Notes: generated by a model from the letters alone, not told the origin. A stretch of DNA of 64,000 bases from Anas platyrhynchos (GCF_047663525.1 NC_092593.1:21486001-21550000), one strand, 5' to 3'; numbered from the stretch's first letter, positions 14,191 through 28,700 are shown. Translations and numbers: made by a program.

Positions 14191-16182
14191 TGGAGTGCTT
14201 GTTTTTTTTTGTCATAAGTGATGTATGTTGGTACTTCTGAAAACGTAAACAACTTCTTCCTGTATCAGTGTTTGATAAACAGGGACTTTTATGATAAGAA
14301 AGAGGTCTTTGTAAATGTTAAGCAAGGAGATAAATGAAAGGTATTTTAAAAAATGTTTTAAACAGCCCCCAAACATTATACCGTACTCTTCCAAATTCAA
14401 TCCATAATCCTATCATTATAATTCATTCAGTGACCCAGTGTCACATATTTATGAATAAGCTTCCAAGCTATGCATTAAAAGCACATTCTGATGACTGTCA
14501 GGTTTAAAAATAAATGCTTTATCAAGGATACTAGAAGTTATCTGCAGCAAGCTCTTGACTGGAGCATCTTCCTTGTGCAAAGCATCTTCTTGAAAAAAAA
14601 AATAAAAATCATAGATTGTTTCCAATACCACAACAGTATAGTAGAAACAGCTGTAAACTCTTACACCTATCTGCTAATATATTTTGAAGTCCAGTGTATA
14701 GGATATAGTGCCTCAAACTTACACTCCACTCCAGCAGAGGACACATACATCTTTTCTCACTAAAAGACTCACTGTCCCAATAAAACTTGCATTTTCAAGT
14801 GGAAACAGGATAATACAAGTAATTAACAAAATTCAGTACAAAGCAAGAAATGCTGCTAGCTGTCTTGTTTACCAAATGAGAAGTAATGTAAGCATTTTAT
14901 TAAGATGTTCATCCAAAAATTGCTAGCGATGTACACTTTTTTTTTTCATTTAGAGGTAAGACTGTGTTATGATTCAGGAATCATCTTTTATCCTTAGAGA
15001 TTTGGATGCAGGTGTTTATTGTAAGGGGTCTTGAGTTTTGCGTGGGGAAAAGACTGCTAACTGGCAGTACTCTTCCCGTATATCAAGCTATGGAGAAAAT
15101 CCTGATACAATGTTCAGAAGCCCCTACATTTTCTGTGCAAATGTTACTCTTATTTCAGCAGCCTTGCTCATCCACTGAAAGGATTTGTTGAAAACATTTT
15201 TTTGTGGTGATTCAGACATATTTTTCCCATTTCAGCTGGTAATTTAAGTTATTAAAGTAAGATTATTTTTAACGTGCCACCAGTAACGTTTAGTCCTGTA
15301 TCAGGTATGCACATAGGACATAAACATGCCAGTTGAAAAACAGTTGTTTCACAGAGCACCTGAAAAGATTTTATCCCAGTAGGATTCGGTGAATGTTAAA
15401 GCTGTGGGTGGGTGCATATTAACAACAAGATCCTGTATTGTGCATGTGTGAGGACTATTTGAATAGCTTTTTTATTTTAATCTGAAACAACTGCTATTTT
15501 TTAAACTGACGAACTTGTTCCAACAGTTGTTACTTCCCTACAAAATGAAAATAGTGAGTACAATAACTAACCTGTCAAGCATAAATAATTCCTCTGATGT
15601 TTTACAAAACCTTAAGATAGACAGAAGGTGTTTGAAAGGTGTATTTAAATATGCAGACCTGAGCAGATATCTTTCTCATTCTAATTTATTGACTTCATGA
15701 TAAATTAATTTACTCAATATAGCAATGTAGTAACATAAGAGGAATGTTTCTTCTGCTAGTCACAGAAGTTGAAATTTGCCAGATGCTGTGATTTGGAGCC
15801 TAAATTCCCCTAACTGTGTGTGAAACTCTTAATATTGCTTTGTCCAGCTTTTGTATCTGACTTGTTTCGTTTTGCTGTGATACTGCTTTAGGCAACTCTT
15901 TCTTTTTATTTTCTACTCGTGTTATGCTGTTGGAGAGAGATTTAGTAGAAATTGCACTGGGATGGAAAACTGTAGTGGAGAGCTACAGTGCTCTGTTTCC
16001 AAAGTTAAGTGTTACAGCCCAATCACATTTTGTGTAGCAGACAATTAATTTCCCTTGGTATATGAATCAATATAATTTAGATATAACTAGATGGTACTCT
16101 CAATTTTTTTAAATCCTGTAATAAAATGACAAGTGCTGTTTAATGACACCAGAATTTTGCTCAGTCACTGGCTTGGTGTGAC

Positions 16183-16216
16183 TATGTGTGTATATATATA
16201 TATATATACACACACA
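16183..16216. repeat. Compound TG/TA/CA microsatellite
   Basis: A short TG run leads into a (TA)n run and then a (CA)n run, making a self-complementary tract of about 34 bp. It is likely length-polymorphic. Confidence 0.9.
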
Positions 16217-16619
16217 GGAACTCAGGGAAGTGGTTGAAGAGGGTTTTGAGACTATAACATTAATTTTTCCTTTTCTTCTTGTTTGTTGAAGTTGCACTCG
16301 GTTGCTGCTGATAAAAGGTGGCACCAAGCCAACTTCCTGACGGAGCTATGGGGAGGGTCATGGCTTGTCGTGACCTGGGCACTATTACTTGAATGTTGTT
16401 ATTATTGGGATGAAGTACCCTTAGGCTGTCATCCTTCCTGTAAATAGAAGAGTTTCTGATTCTCTGTGGTTTCCCAGTTTACCAACTTGCAGAACAGCTA
16501 TTTTGTTGGCCGTAAGTCTGATTGAATAATGAATTAGAAGAACTGTATTATTCAGAAGGCTCCGATTCATCATTTTAGTGTGCCAGTCTAGAGCGAGTAA
16601 TAACAACAAAAAGCCAAAC

Positions 16620-17000
16620 AAGAATGCATTTCCATACAGTTTATAAATTTACAACCAATTAAAACACTCGTTTGTATTAGCGCACAGCAAACAAATTGCC
16701 TGTCTCCACTCTCCGTGAAGTAAGGGCAAAATTTTAATTAGCAGGGAGCGTCACTGGTCCTGAGGGCCCAGCTCGGCTTTGTTCAGCATCGCAGGGGAAT
16801 CCCAGTGGCAGCGGCACCAGGGCTTGTGCTGCTGCACTGGAGCCGGTCAGCATTTGGCCATTGGCTTGCTTTACCGGCTCTTGGGAGGTAATAAGGACAG
16901 CAATCCCTTCACTTCCTTTATTAACTAAACAACTTCTACCATCAATATCTAGCTAATTTCAGTAATTGAATAGAACAATGACAACCTGAATATAATGCTT
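16620..17000. promoter_or_regulatory. Candidate conserved non-coding element
   Basis: A repeat-free stretch has clustered homeodomain cores near 16650-16745 ('caaccaattaaaacac', 'attttaattagcag') and again near 16920-16970. Its texture matches the other candidate elements in this intron. The function is unknown and conservation is untested. Confidence 0.3.
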
Positions 17001-17943
17001 GCAATATACTGTTCTTGATTTTGGTTGGTCAGGGTACGGTCATAATCATATTGCTGTCGAGGTTTTCACCAATGTGTTGCTGTTATAACTGAAGTCACAT
17101 CTACCCTGATGAATATTTCATTTCCCCAATCATGCTATTAAAAACAGAGTGTTTTTACCCTTTCATTTCTGTTTTCTCTTTTCCAGTACCATCGTGATGA
17201 CTGTGGCTGTGTCCTGTTTACAAATTGCTGCTAGTCGCATTTTCAGTAGTCCTTGTGGGTTTTGCTTTCCCCTAATATGGGCAATTAGGAGGAAATATTT
17301 CTCAAGAGCATGGGCTTGCTCTTCTCCCTGTAATGACATAGTCCTGTAATCCAGGAAACAGTGCTGCATGGTGTCCATGTCCATGATTTCCTGATGTGGG
17401 AAAAAAGTGTGGAAAGCATCTGGAGAGGAGGAGACCCCCTTTACCAGCTTGTTTCCTGTAAGCGAAATTGGAAGACCTTGTCTGTGCAAATAGATTTCAA
17501 AATAGAGTCTGCCCTTTGACTGTCTCCATAATTACACAGCTCTCTCTGTATTTTATTTGGCTGCCAGAGCAGTTAACCCCTGGAAGTAAGGGGCTGATGA
17601 TGGCGTGACCAGCACGGGTATGCAGACATGACCATGTGAATACACTCTTGTTTAGAGAAGCCTGTCGTTAAGACCTTGTTACAATATACTTTGACCAAAT
17701 TTAAAAATTATTACATGTTGGGTTGTGTTGATTAAGATATGTTATATCCTTAATGTATAGAGAATGCAGAGGTATTAGTTGCAAAAAAGGGGAAAAAAGA
17801 AAAAGAAAAAAGTTCTTTCGCGGCTTTGATGTAATCAACATCTGTCAACAGAATGAATTTGCTTTTGTTTAATTTCAAGGGCTCTTGTCCTTCTACTTTG
17901 CCCAATCAGTTTCAACTTCTGCCTGAGGCATTTCCCTATGTTG

Positions 17944-17990
17944 TTCTTTTTCTTCTTCTTCTTCTTCTTTTTTTTTTTTTTTTTTTTTTT
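17944..17990. repeat. (CTT)n tract running into poly-T
   Basis: Several CTT units are followed by about 24 T residues. This is a simple sequence with no gene context. Confidence 0.85.
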
Positions 17991-18343
17991 AGAAAATGCA
18001 CAGGTTATTGCTTGTGAAATGTGAGCTACTCTTCTGTTACACAGGTTACACAGAGTTGGAGAGAACCTTTAATCTTTCCCATTCTATTTTTGAAGCTTAT
18101 ATATACCCCTGAAACACTGGGATTACAAAGTCAGTGTTTTATTAAGACAGCTGTAATTACAGTAACAAATAAAGATCTACAAAACCACAACCATTGTTTC
18201 AGATTGAAAAATGTGAGCGTTAAGTAATTAACAGTAAAAAACTGTATAAAATCTTACCTAGTTGCATTGGTTGGATTCCATATATTATTGCCTATTGTGT
18301 TTTTAGTTCCTTACTGTAAACTTCATTGCTCTGAAGTTTCAGG

Positions 18344-18374
<31 letters not shown>
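18344..18374. repeat. Poly-A tract of about 31 residues
   Basis: An uninterrupted A run. It could be the tail of an old retroposed copy on the plus strand, but I see no recognisable retroposon or target-site duplication next to it. Confidence 0.9.
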
Positions 18375-18376
<2 letters not shown>

Positions 18377-18379
18377 AAA

Positions 18380-19990
18380 ATTCACAAGATGCAAAATTAT
18401 GATATGATAATAAGATGACCCGGCAAGCCAAATTAAGGATCTCTAGTATTTTATCCTCTTTTTCCTCAAATATCCATATACTAAGAACATCTCCTTGGTC
18501 ATTATTTTACAGTTTATAAAATAGATAAAATTACATTTTTAAAAATTAGTTATCTGAACAATGCTTTTGATGTTATTAATTGTTCATATATATTAAGTAA
18601 GATTCACTTTAACGAGAGCAAGTTAGTTTTATTTACTAAATCAATTAGGTATTAATTCTTGTAATCCTAAATAATGTCACTACTGTGCTTCTGTAGACAC
18701 TTTGATGGATTTTGTGATGTAAATTGTTTTAAAATATTCAAATTTTATTTTTTTGGCTGTTTTACCATGTACTCGTGCTTGTTGTGGCTTAGAACTGTCA
18801 TGAACTTTAGCCTGTAGTAACATTTTTGCTAATTGTTTGTAAATTTGAAGTCCATCATAAATAAATACCAAAAAATTGTTTGCTAACAATCACATATGAT
18901 GATTCACGTAGATGAACAGTTTTTTGCATGGCCACCTCGTACCTCATTGAAAACATAGCTGGTAAATTGCTGTAACTGTTGAACAAAAAGCATTAAGAAA
19001 AGTGCTTAAATGAGAGTTCATTTCCAACATCTCTCTTTAAAAATACTTCTTGACCAGAGGAAAATCACATTTAAATGACTAAAATCAACTTAATTAAGGG
19101 TCATTAATAGAGATACACATAAAAAACTCTCTGCTCTGAGAGTGAAATGGGAGCATTTCATTATATAGTGTAGCATGCATGAACAGATAACAATTAAAAT
19201 AGACCTAGAGTAAAAGGCTAATAAATATAGGGCACATTTGTGCTGCAAAATCAGTCACTTAAAATGCTCCCACCCATCATCATACTCAAATTCTGTATTC
19301 AGCCCCTTTGGCTGGCTCATTTAAAAGGAAAAGAAAATGTAATTTCCACAAAAGATAAATCCATCTGGCAATTCACAAAAGCTCGCAGTGCATATTTATA
19401 TTATTAATACAAATTAAAGCATAGAAGGTGTGCTGAGGAATCCAGCAGCTCCAGCAGAAGGCGCGTGCATGCAGACTGCACAGGGTGATTCACCATGGAG
19501 TCAGGGGAGCAGTTGTCTGTAATTTTCTGCGCTCGGAGCATCGTATCTGCTGATGTAATTTCAGTAACACCGATAATAATTTTCATTATTGCGGTTGCTA
19601 GTAAATATTCTGTTATTCATGGCAAGTGGCATGGCCTTGCTGTTGAGGGAGAGAAGAAAGGCGCAGATGGGCAGCTTTGCATCCTGCCTGCGCTGGTGTG
19701 TGTTACGGGGCTACCCGGCTCTCTGATGGCTGCAATTCCACTGGAAGCCGCATAAATCCTGCCTTTATGAGCCATCTCGTTGTAATTAATATACACAGAA
19801 AGCGTAACAAAAAGGATGCGCTTGAGCGTCGGTGTTGTGGAAGTGAATCGGATGCTGACAAAAGCTGTGCTGGCTGGAAGGGCTGGGGAGCAAGCCCCAG
19901 CAATCTGAGCAAGACTTGGAGCTTACAGCCAGTTGTTCCTGTCTCCGGTGATTGATGATGTTGCTATATCAAATTAGCTGTGAATATGGA
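18380..19990. promoter_or_regulatory. Cluster of candidate conserved non-coding elements
   Basis: A long AT-rich region almost free of simple repeats has frequent ATTA/TAAT cores, for example around 18540-18660, 19080-19250 and 19390-19620. The part around 19490-19620 combines GC-richer words with evenly spaced TAAT cores, as in known developmental enhancers. The open frames here look accidental. Assignment to DLX1/2 regulation is inferred from position in the METAP1D intron. Confidence 0.3.
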
Positions 19991-20339
19991 AGCTTAAAAA
20001 ATAGAAGAAGCTGTGGAGACATTAGGAAGGCCTTCTTAAGGAAGGAAGTGTGTGGATGGAGTCCAGATTTTCATTATAAAACAGTAACTTCATTATGTTT
20101 TAATGCCATTTTATTTTTACTTTGAAGGAGAATGTTTTCTCTTATAATTTTTTTTATATTTCAAATAAAGCTTTAGTTGTCCTGTGTTTGTAATTCTTAC
20201 GATGTGCTATAGGAGTCAGATTATACTATAGTGATATTTATTTGGTTGTCGCATTTCACCTGTTCGAGTAGGAGATATTTTGTGTGTGTCTGGTTTATAA
20301 TGAGTAGTTAGTGGTATAACAACAGGCTACGCTACCTTA

Positions 20340-20600
20340 TTATCCTGTTATCTTGTGACAACACTTACAGTGTGTCTTTGGGGGAACAGAGGTAAAAATT
20401 TTATTCTAAATAAAAAGGCATCCCTTCTTGAATGCGGGATAGTCGATAGGCGCACACACACGGATCTAAATAGGTTTGATGCATCTGAGATCACGTATTT
20501 GGGACATTTGAAGTTCTATTGTAGAGTAATTGACAGGCGCACTTGCACCTTTTTTTCCACCAATTAAAATTGCAGTGGTAGGACAGGTGCAGCGGCAGCG
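20340..20600. promoter_or_regulatory. Candidate non-coding element with a PBX-MEIS-like site
   Basis: At 20527-20536 the word TAATTGACAG differs by one base from the composite PBX/MEIS consensus TGATTGACAG, and a 'ccaattaaaattgcag' homeodomain pair follows about 25 bp later. This is a pattern match only. Confidence 0.3.
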
Positions 20601-22594
20601 TGCCGATCATCAGGGAGAGCGTTTGAAACACACGGTCACGTAGTGATGTCTGTGTGGACTTCAGCTGACCGTGTCCCTGACTGTGGGGTTTCAGTGCGTT
20701 TATCGCAGCCATATGGAGCTGAGTGTAAATACGTTCAGCCGCGGTAAGAGCCAGGTACTTCTGCTGCTCTTTGTAAAAGTAGAGCGCTACTTCTGAGGAG
20801 CCAGAAGTTGCTGCCTCTGCAGATTCTGTGTTTCTAGCTTCCAGAAATGTGTGCAAACTGGCTGGCGAGTTTGCAAGATGCTTCAGGCTCTGTGGATGAG
20901 TGTCTGTGCTCTGTATGGTAGATGGCCTAGAGTTTATTTTTTTAAACTGGACAAGAATCTTTTCTTGTGAAGATGACCCTAGGAAAGTCGTATGTGAAGA
21001 GGCTAATGATTAGGTGGTTATTTACACAGCCTCAAACCAATCTAGCCCCCTGTTAAGGGCACAGCTCCAGCTCCACGCAGGCACTCTCTTCCCTCTGGAA
21101 GTAGGCAACTTTCCATAGGTACCCAGGTTATACTGGGAGCTAGATCAGAGCCTCTCCCACCAACTCCACCTCATTACTTATAAACAAGTTAAAACAACAG
21201 TAAAAATCTTCTTGCATTGACTAAAAGTCTCTACAACCTCTCAGGTGTTGCACAAATTAAGATTCTGTAAGCCAAACTTACCACCGCTCGGTGTGCAAAG
21301 AGACAGTCACAAACCCTTCTGAAACAAACCTCACTCAACAACTGCATTCAGTTTCTTGGGGCTCCAAAAGAATTTTGTAGTTCAAATCTGTATATCATGG
21401 GATGTTGTAAAAGGGACATCTGTAAGCCCAGCATGCGTGTGGAATGATATTATTTGCATCTGGACATGATAAATGTATCCAAAGAAAGGAAGGAAGTTTA
21501 CAGTAAAATAAAAATGTACAAATTATGGAAGAAACTCTTTTAGAAATCATCTTTACGTAGTTAAAATATGCAGTAGATGAATTTCTTAAATTCTGTGAAG
21601 AAAAGTTTATTTACTTCCATCTAAACAAAGCCACTTTATTTTACTAAAGAGTAATTATTAATATTGGTTACTTGCCAGAGAAGATTGCTCATGTATTTGT
21701 CTACATATGATCTTTTTCAAAAGTAGCTTAACTATTATGTGGAATTTATTCTAAGGTAATTAAAATAAATAAATAAACAAATTTACATTATAGAATTTTT
21801 ATGCATTGAAAAAAATGTGCTATATTTTATCAGTGTTTAGCTGGGCAGTGTAAAGAATCCTCTCAAATTTAGTGTACTTCCCTGTTTTCATGCTTGTTTG
21901 GGCAATGAATACTCTGAGGAACTATCATTCCAAATTCCCATATGAATTACGTAGAAATCTGATTCAAATATTCCAAGTCGATTACAAACTTCAATTCCCT
22001 CAATTGCCCTTGGCCAAGTTTAAAAATCTCTCGATGTTTGTTTTGTTCCCTGCCAGGCGGGAGGTGACTCCAGATTGAACCCCGTTTTTTGAATCTTCAT
22101 GCAAATGACGAGAGCAATGTTAACATGCTTATGCTCAAATATGTCACCAATTCATCAAGAATACAGATCAAAATGTCTGAAATAAACACAAAATTATTTT
22201 TTTCTCTCTTGATTACTTGCTGTTGTGCCTTATTTACCCTTTCCCCAAGCCTTGTGCAGTGCCCCTCCCAGCCATGCAAATTGCTACAAACAGGTTGGGG
22301 TGTCAGTCCTGGTTTGGGGAACTTATCCACACTGCTTTTTAATGCATCAAACCAAATTAGATATAGTGCTTTGTAAAGCTGTGATGTATTGCTTTGGGAG
22401 GTTTTTTGTTCTCATTGCTTCTTGGTGTTAATGCCCTAATGGTACAAGATTTTAACAACTTCTTGAACTACCTATGGCTGCTGCATGTGTTTTGCAATTT
22501 CTATTACATGGTGTCTTTCTTCTTTCATACTTACATTTTATACCATAGCAGTAGGAAAAAAATGTTAACCAATTTTAACTTAATCTGTTAACAG

Positions 22595-22761
22595 GTTCCG
22601 TGACTGGCTGCCACAGAATTTTTTCTTCGTGCAATCGTGTCTACCTGCACAGGCAGTCAAGCAATCAACAACGAAGATGCTTCTTTTTTCAGGGACAAAG
22701 AAATACTGCTTATAGTATAGTTTTGCCAGCCACAGTTTCTCCGGCTCACCCAGTTCCCAAG
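22595..22761 (+). CDS. METAP1D: METAP1D exon 2
   Basis: The acceptor follows '...gttaacag' and the donor is gtactg. The exon starts with two bases completing a split codon and reads [11 protein letters not shown] through AHPVPK. It is rich in Ser, Arg and Gln, matching the N-terminal mitochondrial presequence and linker. The 167 bp end in phase 0. Confidence 0.9.
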
Positions 22762-25700
22762 GTACTGCAATTTCTATTATCTAATCAGTTTTTCAGTCAA
22801 TACAGGAGTTGGCTGCACACGTGTTCAAGTGCATTCGTTGTCCAACAGCTGGGGGTTTGGATACAGTCCTGTGGTATGATCAGGTATTTAAAATAGGAGC
22901 ACTGGTGAGAGAAGTTTTCAGCTCCCTACCATGTAAAACAGAGTGACATATCTAGTTATTAGGGAGTTTAAACCTGGGGCTTGTTAAGTTACTGTAGTAT
23001 AAACATGGAATATTATAATCATCTGTCAACACTTAACGCTTCTGGGTCCAGGTTCTCCTTTTGGACAAGTATAGACAGCCCTACCAGAAATCATTAGGAA
23101 TCATTTGTGATCATCTGAATCCTTTTCTGTATAAATCTCTCACAAGCTAATTACAAAAATATTTATCTCTTCCTGAATGTTTTGTTAATTGGTTACATCA
23201 GATTTAAGATAAGAGCATACAATACCTGCTGGTAGCTGCCGCATAGCCCCACTGCTCCTTTTAAACTATTTTTTACCATCTCTGAGTATTTTTTTTCTTC
23301 CAACATATATTTTTGTTTTTATTTACATTACAGCCAAAATAACTTTTTTTTTTTCTCATATAATTTAAGCATGTTTTCCACTGATGGTTTCCTTTTTTGT
23401 TGCTGTTATTTACAACATACAGTTCAACTGTTTAGTATCTTTCCTTTAGCCAAAAAATTACCCTTTCTAAACCATGCTTTCCAGGATAATTATTAGTACT
23501 TATATTTTATCTTACTTTACACGTGATTATAGATTTCTTATGCAAAATATGGAATACTTCCATGGGCCTAAAGTACAAAAACCATGTTGTATACGAAAGC
23601 AGGTAATGATGCTGAATGTAGTAGGGCAGTTACATCAGGTCTCCTAAAGACCGTGGAAGCTTGGTGTGCAGGGAAAGAAAGCTTTGAAGTATAAAGTTTT
23701 GTGCTTTATATGTTTTCAAAGGTTTAAAAATTATAGAACTTTTTTTTTTTTTTTTCTGTATTTAGATACTTCCTTTAGGATAAAGAGGAACAAATACATT
23801 ATCATACTGAAAAGTAGAGTTCACAGATGACTGTGCTTAGACTGTCAAAAATCAGTCCAATTTTTCAATTCTGAAAACTTGAGGACAAGGTTATCACTTT
23901 ATAGAGAGTGTGCCAGAAATCATATTAAAATAACACGGTGTTTTTGGTTTTTTTTTTCCAAAATCTTGGTGTGAAACTGTATACATAGATACTTGTACAT
24001 CCACTGCTTTGGGCTTTTTCCTTAACAGATCTCACAGGTCAGCAGGGTCAGGTCTCAGCAGTTTACAAGATCAGTGCCCTCCAAGGGGATAGTGGGGGTG
24101 CTGTAGTGTATGGAGTTGGTAATCCAGCAAATGTGTTTTTTTGTTCTTTCTTCTAAATTAAATTAATTCTAAATTTCTTCTAAATTAAGTCCCAGACTAT
24201 TGCAAATGCTGTAAGGGCTGATATTCTATTATTTGTAATGGAATGGAAATGTGAAATTCTGTTGATGTGAGTTCATTAAGGATACAGTTGCACTCTCTCA
24301 GAGTAGAAACGACAAAATACCAGTGGGAGTAACAATAGTCTCCCTACTGGAAGTCCCACTGGAGTTAATAGGCTACACCACTCTTCTTCGCTCCTACACT
24401 GGGATGTTGTATGGTCTTGTTGTATACAGCCTAACTGGCCACTTTACTTTCTGCCCTGCCAGCTTGATTCTGTATTTTGTGAATCAACGCAAAGCCCAGC
24501 TGTGGTGGGTGAAGCGACTCTCGCACCCCACAGGTGAAACAGCCCAGCACCCACTGAGACAAAGCACGGTTCCCTCACACTGCAAGATGTTACCGTTGTT
24601 ACTAGTTTGCTGTGTTTATGTACTCATCATGAAATTATTGTGGATTTTCTTAAAAAAATGAGAAATGAAATTTCACCTCTATGTAAAGTCTGAGAATTTT
24701 CTGCAGGAACAGAAAATAAAGTTTATTACACTTTCCTTGTCACAGCAAATTGGGATACCCTCACGTACTATTATAGATGGATAGGTTTGCACATAAACAT
24801 GAAAACTGGATTAATAAGTAAAACCTCTAAATTAAAATAAGTTAAATCCTAAGATTCTTAGTCAAAACACAATCTTGTGAAGAAAGTTAATAGAAGTTTT
24901 GTCTGAGCAAGAAACTGAGGAATTGAACAATTTTGTTATTGAGTCTAATTCTGTCTGTTTTCCAGTCAGTTGTGGTGTTTAGATGCCTTTTCTATAAGAT
25001 GTGTCACTCTTTGCAAAAGAAAATAAAAAGTTTTTAAGTCTTCCACAGTTTTAGAACTTGAGACTGTGCTGAAAGTGGGATGCAGTATCCGGGATTTCAG
25101 TACAGGGAGCTTAACAGACTGTATAAGTCAGTAGTAACAGGCAATGTTAAGTTCAAAAGGGCAGTGGAAGAAATACTGAGGCAGCCTTGAGGGTTTGCCC
25201 TGATGGCTTAGGAAGGTCGATACTACGACAGAAAGGGCAAGCTGCCATGAAGCAGGAGGCAGTATCTGAGAAAATGATCCCATTGTCATGCTCAGTTTTC
25301 TGATCTTCATTTTCAATCCTTTTTCTCCAAGCACATAAAGAAGCCAGACTATGTGACGACAGGCATTGTACCAGACTGGGGAGACGACATAGAAATTAAG
25401 AATGAAGATCAGATTCAAGGGCTTCGTCAAGCTTGTCAATTGGCCCGTCGTGTCCTGCTTCTGGCTGGAAAGGGCTTAAAGGTAATGATTGCGTAAGTCC
25501 CAAAACAGTTTGGATGTCTTTTATGCTTTCACATACTTGTTTTGTTTTTTTTCCTACTTTTTGTTTGTTTGTTTGTTTACGGACCTTAATATGCATCCAA
25601 CCTGAAGTTAGATTCTGATAAAAGAAGGATTTATTAACTTTTGATTCCATCCATGGTATACCTGCTTAATTATTTCAGTATTTTAGACCCATGTGGTACT

Positions 25701-28700
25701 TAGAGCTGCTGGCTCATGTGTGTCTATAATCTCCTGCTGTTTGGGTGTGCCAAATCAAATGAGTTTCTCATAAGGCCCATGATACATTTTTTCCTGTAAT
25801 TTCATGGCCCATCTTTCTATACGTTCTGCTTTTTGGCTCTGCATGTGTGCAAGGCCCAGGGGCTGGGCTGCTGCCTCTGTTACCGTCCATCCTTCAGCTC
25901 CTCGCTGTCCCATGGGGTCAGCGCAACACAAATCTTTGAACTGCTGTTGGAAAAAACAGCTGCCAGGCTCCATACAATTTTCCAGAGTGCATTGCTAATA
26001 AAGCCTCATGGTTTCCAGTAATGTTTCTACAGTATGGTTTTTGGGATACCACCCAAGTAAAAATGTACCGGGAGGAGCCTACTACAAGTTTTTGCAGATG
26101 AAGGAGTGCTTTTTTACCTTGCCTTGGTATTTCATGTAATAGCATACTGAATAAGGTAAAATGGGTTGAGTAGCTATGAGATGCAGAGATAGATGGGAGC
26201 TGTAAGTCAACTCCATTGACATAAAAGGGGAAAAAATTATCAGTTTACCATGCGTTTTTCTTTCAGTTCTCATCATGCTGTCCCAGAGGTTTAATTCTGG
26301 AGCTGGGGTGGCCAATAGCAAAAATGCCTGAGGCTTTTAATCTTACATATGCTCATGAGTGTTTAACTTATGTGCAATTATTTCCCAGTACAGTGAAACT
26401 TAGTTGTGTTAAGTTACGGACACATACCTGTTTCTGAAGAACCAGGACCTTACCTCAAGAGTGCGGTGTGGACTATGAACGAGAGCAGTTTTTCACTAAA
26501 ACTCTTTGGTTATTATTATGCAGAAAATGCATCTGTATGCAGCACAGTGTAGCTTATGATGCAGTTGGTAGTAGGTGCCATATAGTACATAATAGCAACA
26601 TGCTACATATTTTAACAAAGGTTGTAGAGAAGGAAATTGTGTAAGAAAAGTGGTCACCAGGAGATGGGGCAGTGGGGCTGGGAGGGAGGGAGCTGGCAGA
26701 GAGAGCTGAGACCACTGCCCAGGCCAGCCCCAGCCCATTTCAGAGATGTGGGAGCTCCATTCTGCACTAGTTTTTGGCTATGGCTGCTCTGAATGGAGGG
26801 ATGTTGCAAGGCCTTCTATTATCAACAGGGAGTGTTTTCTACGTGCAACAAGTTTATTCTTCTGCCAACCCTACTCTTTAATTTAAACCGCTTGCTGCCT
26901 TTCCTTGAGCCTATCCCCTTCACGCAGTAATAGAGCTATTACAGCTTTCAGGGTGCCAGACGAAATAAACCAAGCTGTTTTAGGCTATCCTTGTAAGGTA
27001 GGCTCTGTATTCCTATTTTATCTGAAGAGCCCCATCCCTCCACTTGTTCCTGTGGTCCTGCTAAGCCTACCTTGCACACAGCCCTTGAAAAAAGCTCATG
27101 TCTGTGATTTATCTAACAGCAGTAACATCCCCCAGTATGACAAAGGTGGCATTATAACATCTAGATGCAGAAGAACAATGTTTGGGCCAGGCATATGTTT
27201 TTGCTGTTGCCATATATTGCCTGTTGGACTTAAAACCACCATATGGTATTATATATGATAGCACTTCATAGGCTTGGGGAAAAGATTTGGGAAAAAATAG
27301 CAAAATCTATGACACGGAAGTATTTTGTTGGATACCATCACATTGCCCTGCCCCACGTAAGGGATGAGGTGTGCAGTAGGTGTCTCCCCAAAATTGCGAA
27401 GCTAACAAAAGATCATTTAAAAGCAAAACAGGTACCACTAAAACAAGATTTATTTGTAGGACATAAGCCCCTCCCCCACAGAGAACACAGAGTTGTCCAC
27501 TGAGCATCCAAAAGCCACACTGAATTCCTTGGGCGGTGGCAGCACCCATTGTGCTACATAACGCTTCAGTCTGCCTACATGCTGAAGGTGATAGATGGGT
27601 GAGCGAAGGCAGGAGCAACAGACCTGTGTTAATCCAGAACCAGTGGCTGCAGCATCCGATACAGACAGTGCGCGGGGCTGTGGCTGCCATCCCAGCCACC
27701 ACAGCTGCTGCAAAGCAGGGGAGCTGCACAGAAACCCCAAATTGTGTCTTGGGTGGGGTTGTCGCTCCTCATATGCTTTTGTGCTGAACAAGGTGCAAGC
27801 TGAGCAAATAGACCTGGTTTTATCCTCAGTGCACGACACAAGTGCACTCTGTTGTATTCACTGTACGTGATCGCTGAATATTTCAACATATGGTTATGTA
27901 TGCCTCCTGCACCACAGCCTACCTATATTCCACGTGTTGCGAAAAAGCCCTCAAAAATCATAGCTGCCGTAGCGTGTGTGTACAAAGTATGATTTTCAAA
28001 GGCTCAAAACTCATTCAAATCAAAATCAATTTGCACAGGAACCCTCAAAGGCACTTCTTCTCAATGAGGGAGGTTTCCCTACCAAATTTCAAATCCCAGC
28101 TCTAACCATTTTGGAGACAGTCTATCCAAAAGAAAAGCTACAAGAATGTTATTTTAAACATGTGCGTTTTCCACTCCACAGATACTCAGAAAATGGCTGA
28201 ATGATTTATGAGTTTTTTAAATATATAAAATCACAAGAAAAAGATGAATCTAGAAAATGTCAAACATAGAAGTGAACATTCCTAAAAATGATGAATAAGT
28301 GCCTGTAGATTCACTACAACTGCCTAGGCTGTGGAAACTTTAAGTAAAATATCTTCAAGATATGAACCCAAATATTTAAATCTTTTACAAAATTAAAGAA
28401 TAATTGGAGAACAATTGCATAAAATGCACAAATGCATAATGATATATGTACTGCACAGTTAGAAGAATTAATATCCTTTATTTTACAAATAAAAGGGGAA
28501 AGTAATGTGTTTTATAGGACTGGAAGCATTAAAACCAGACATTTCTACAGCAGCTACTGAAACAAGATGCCATGGAAAATTGGTGTCTTTGAGAAAGCAA
28601 ATGTGGAAAAACGGACGGAAAGGAAGTAGATCGTATTTTAGGTTTTCTAGGAACCTTTGAATGCTTATTTCTACTGCATGCTTGATTTAAAACCTTTTTC

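Larger units (their letters stand above)
1..22594 (+). other. METAP1D: Non-coding DNA, probably METAP1D intron 1 (3' part)
   Basis: No convincing coding exon is visible on either strand; the open frames are short, mutually overlapping and unlike any family I recognise. The first METAP1D exon in the window begins at 22595 with two bases that complete a split codon, so an upstream exon must exist. The human gene has a very short first coding exon and a long first intron, which fits this whole stretch being intronic. It is mostly AT-rich, with small simple repeats, one fossil SINE, a GC-richer block at 12.3-13.3 kb and several AT-rich stretches that look like conserved non-coding elements (listed separately). 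The stretches 1-6150, 6400-12270 and 20700-22590 hold nothing else I can name. Confidence 0.6.

Noticed and set aside
18344-18374. Poly-A run considered as the tail of a processed pseudogene
   Set aside because: The 1 kb upstream contains no recognisable gene-derived sequence, and the flanks look like ordinary or conserved intronic DNA.
25755-25973. 72-codon minus-strand frame, considered as a retroelement fragment
   Set aside because: It has no recognisable protease, reverse transcriptase or integrase motif and no flanking repeats.
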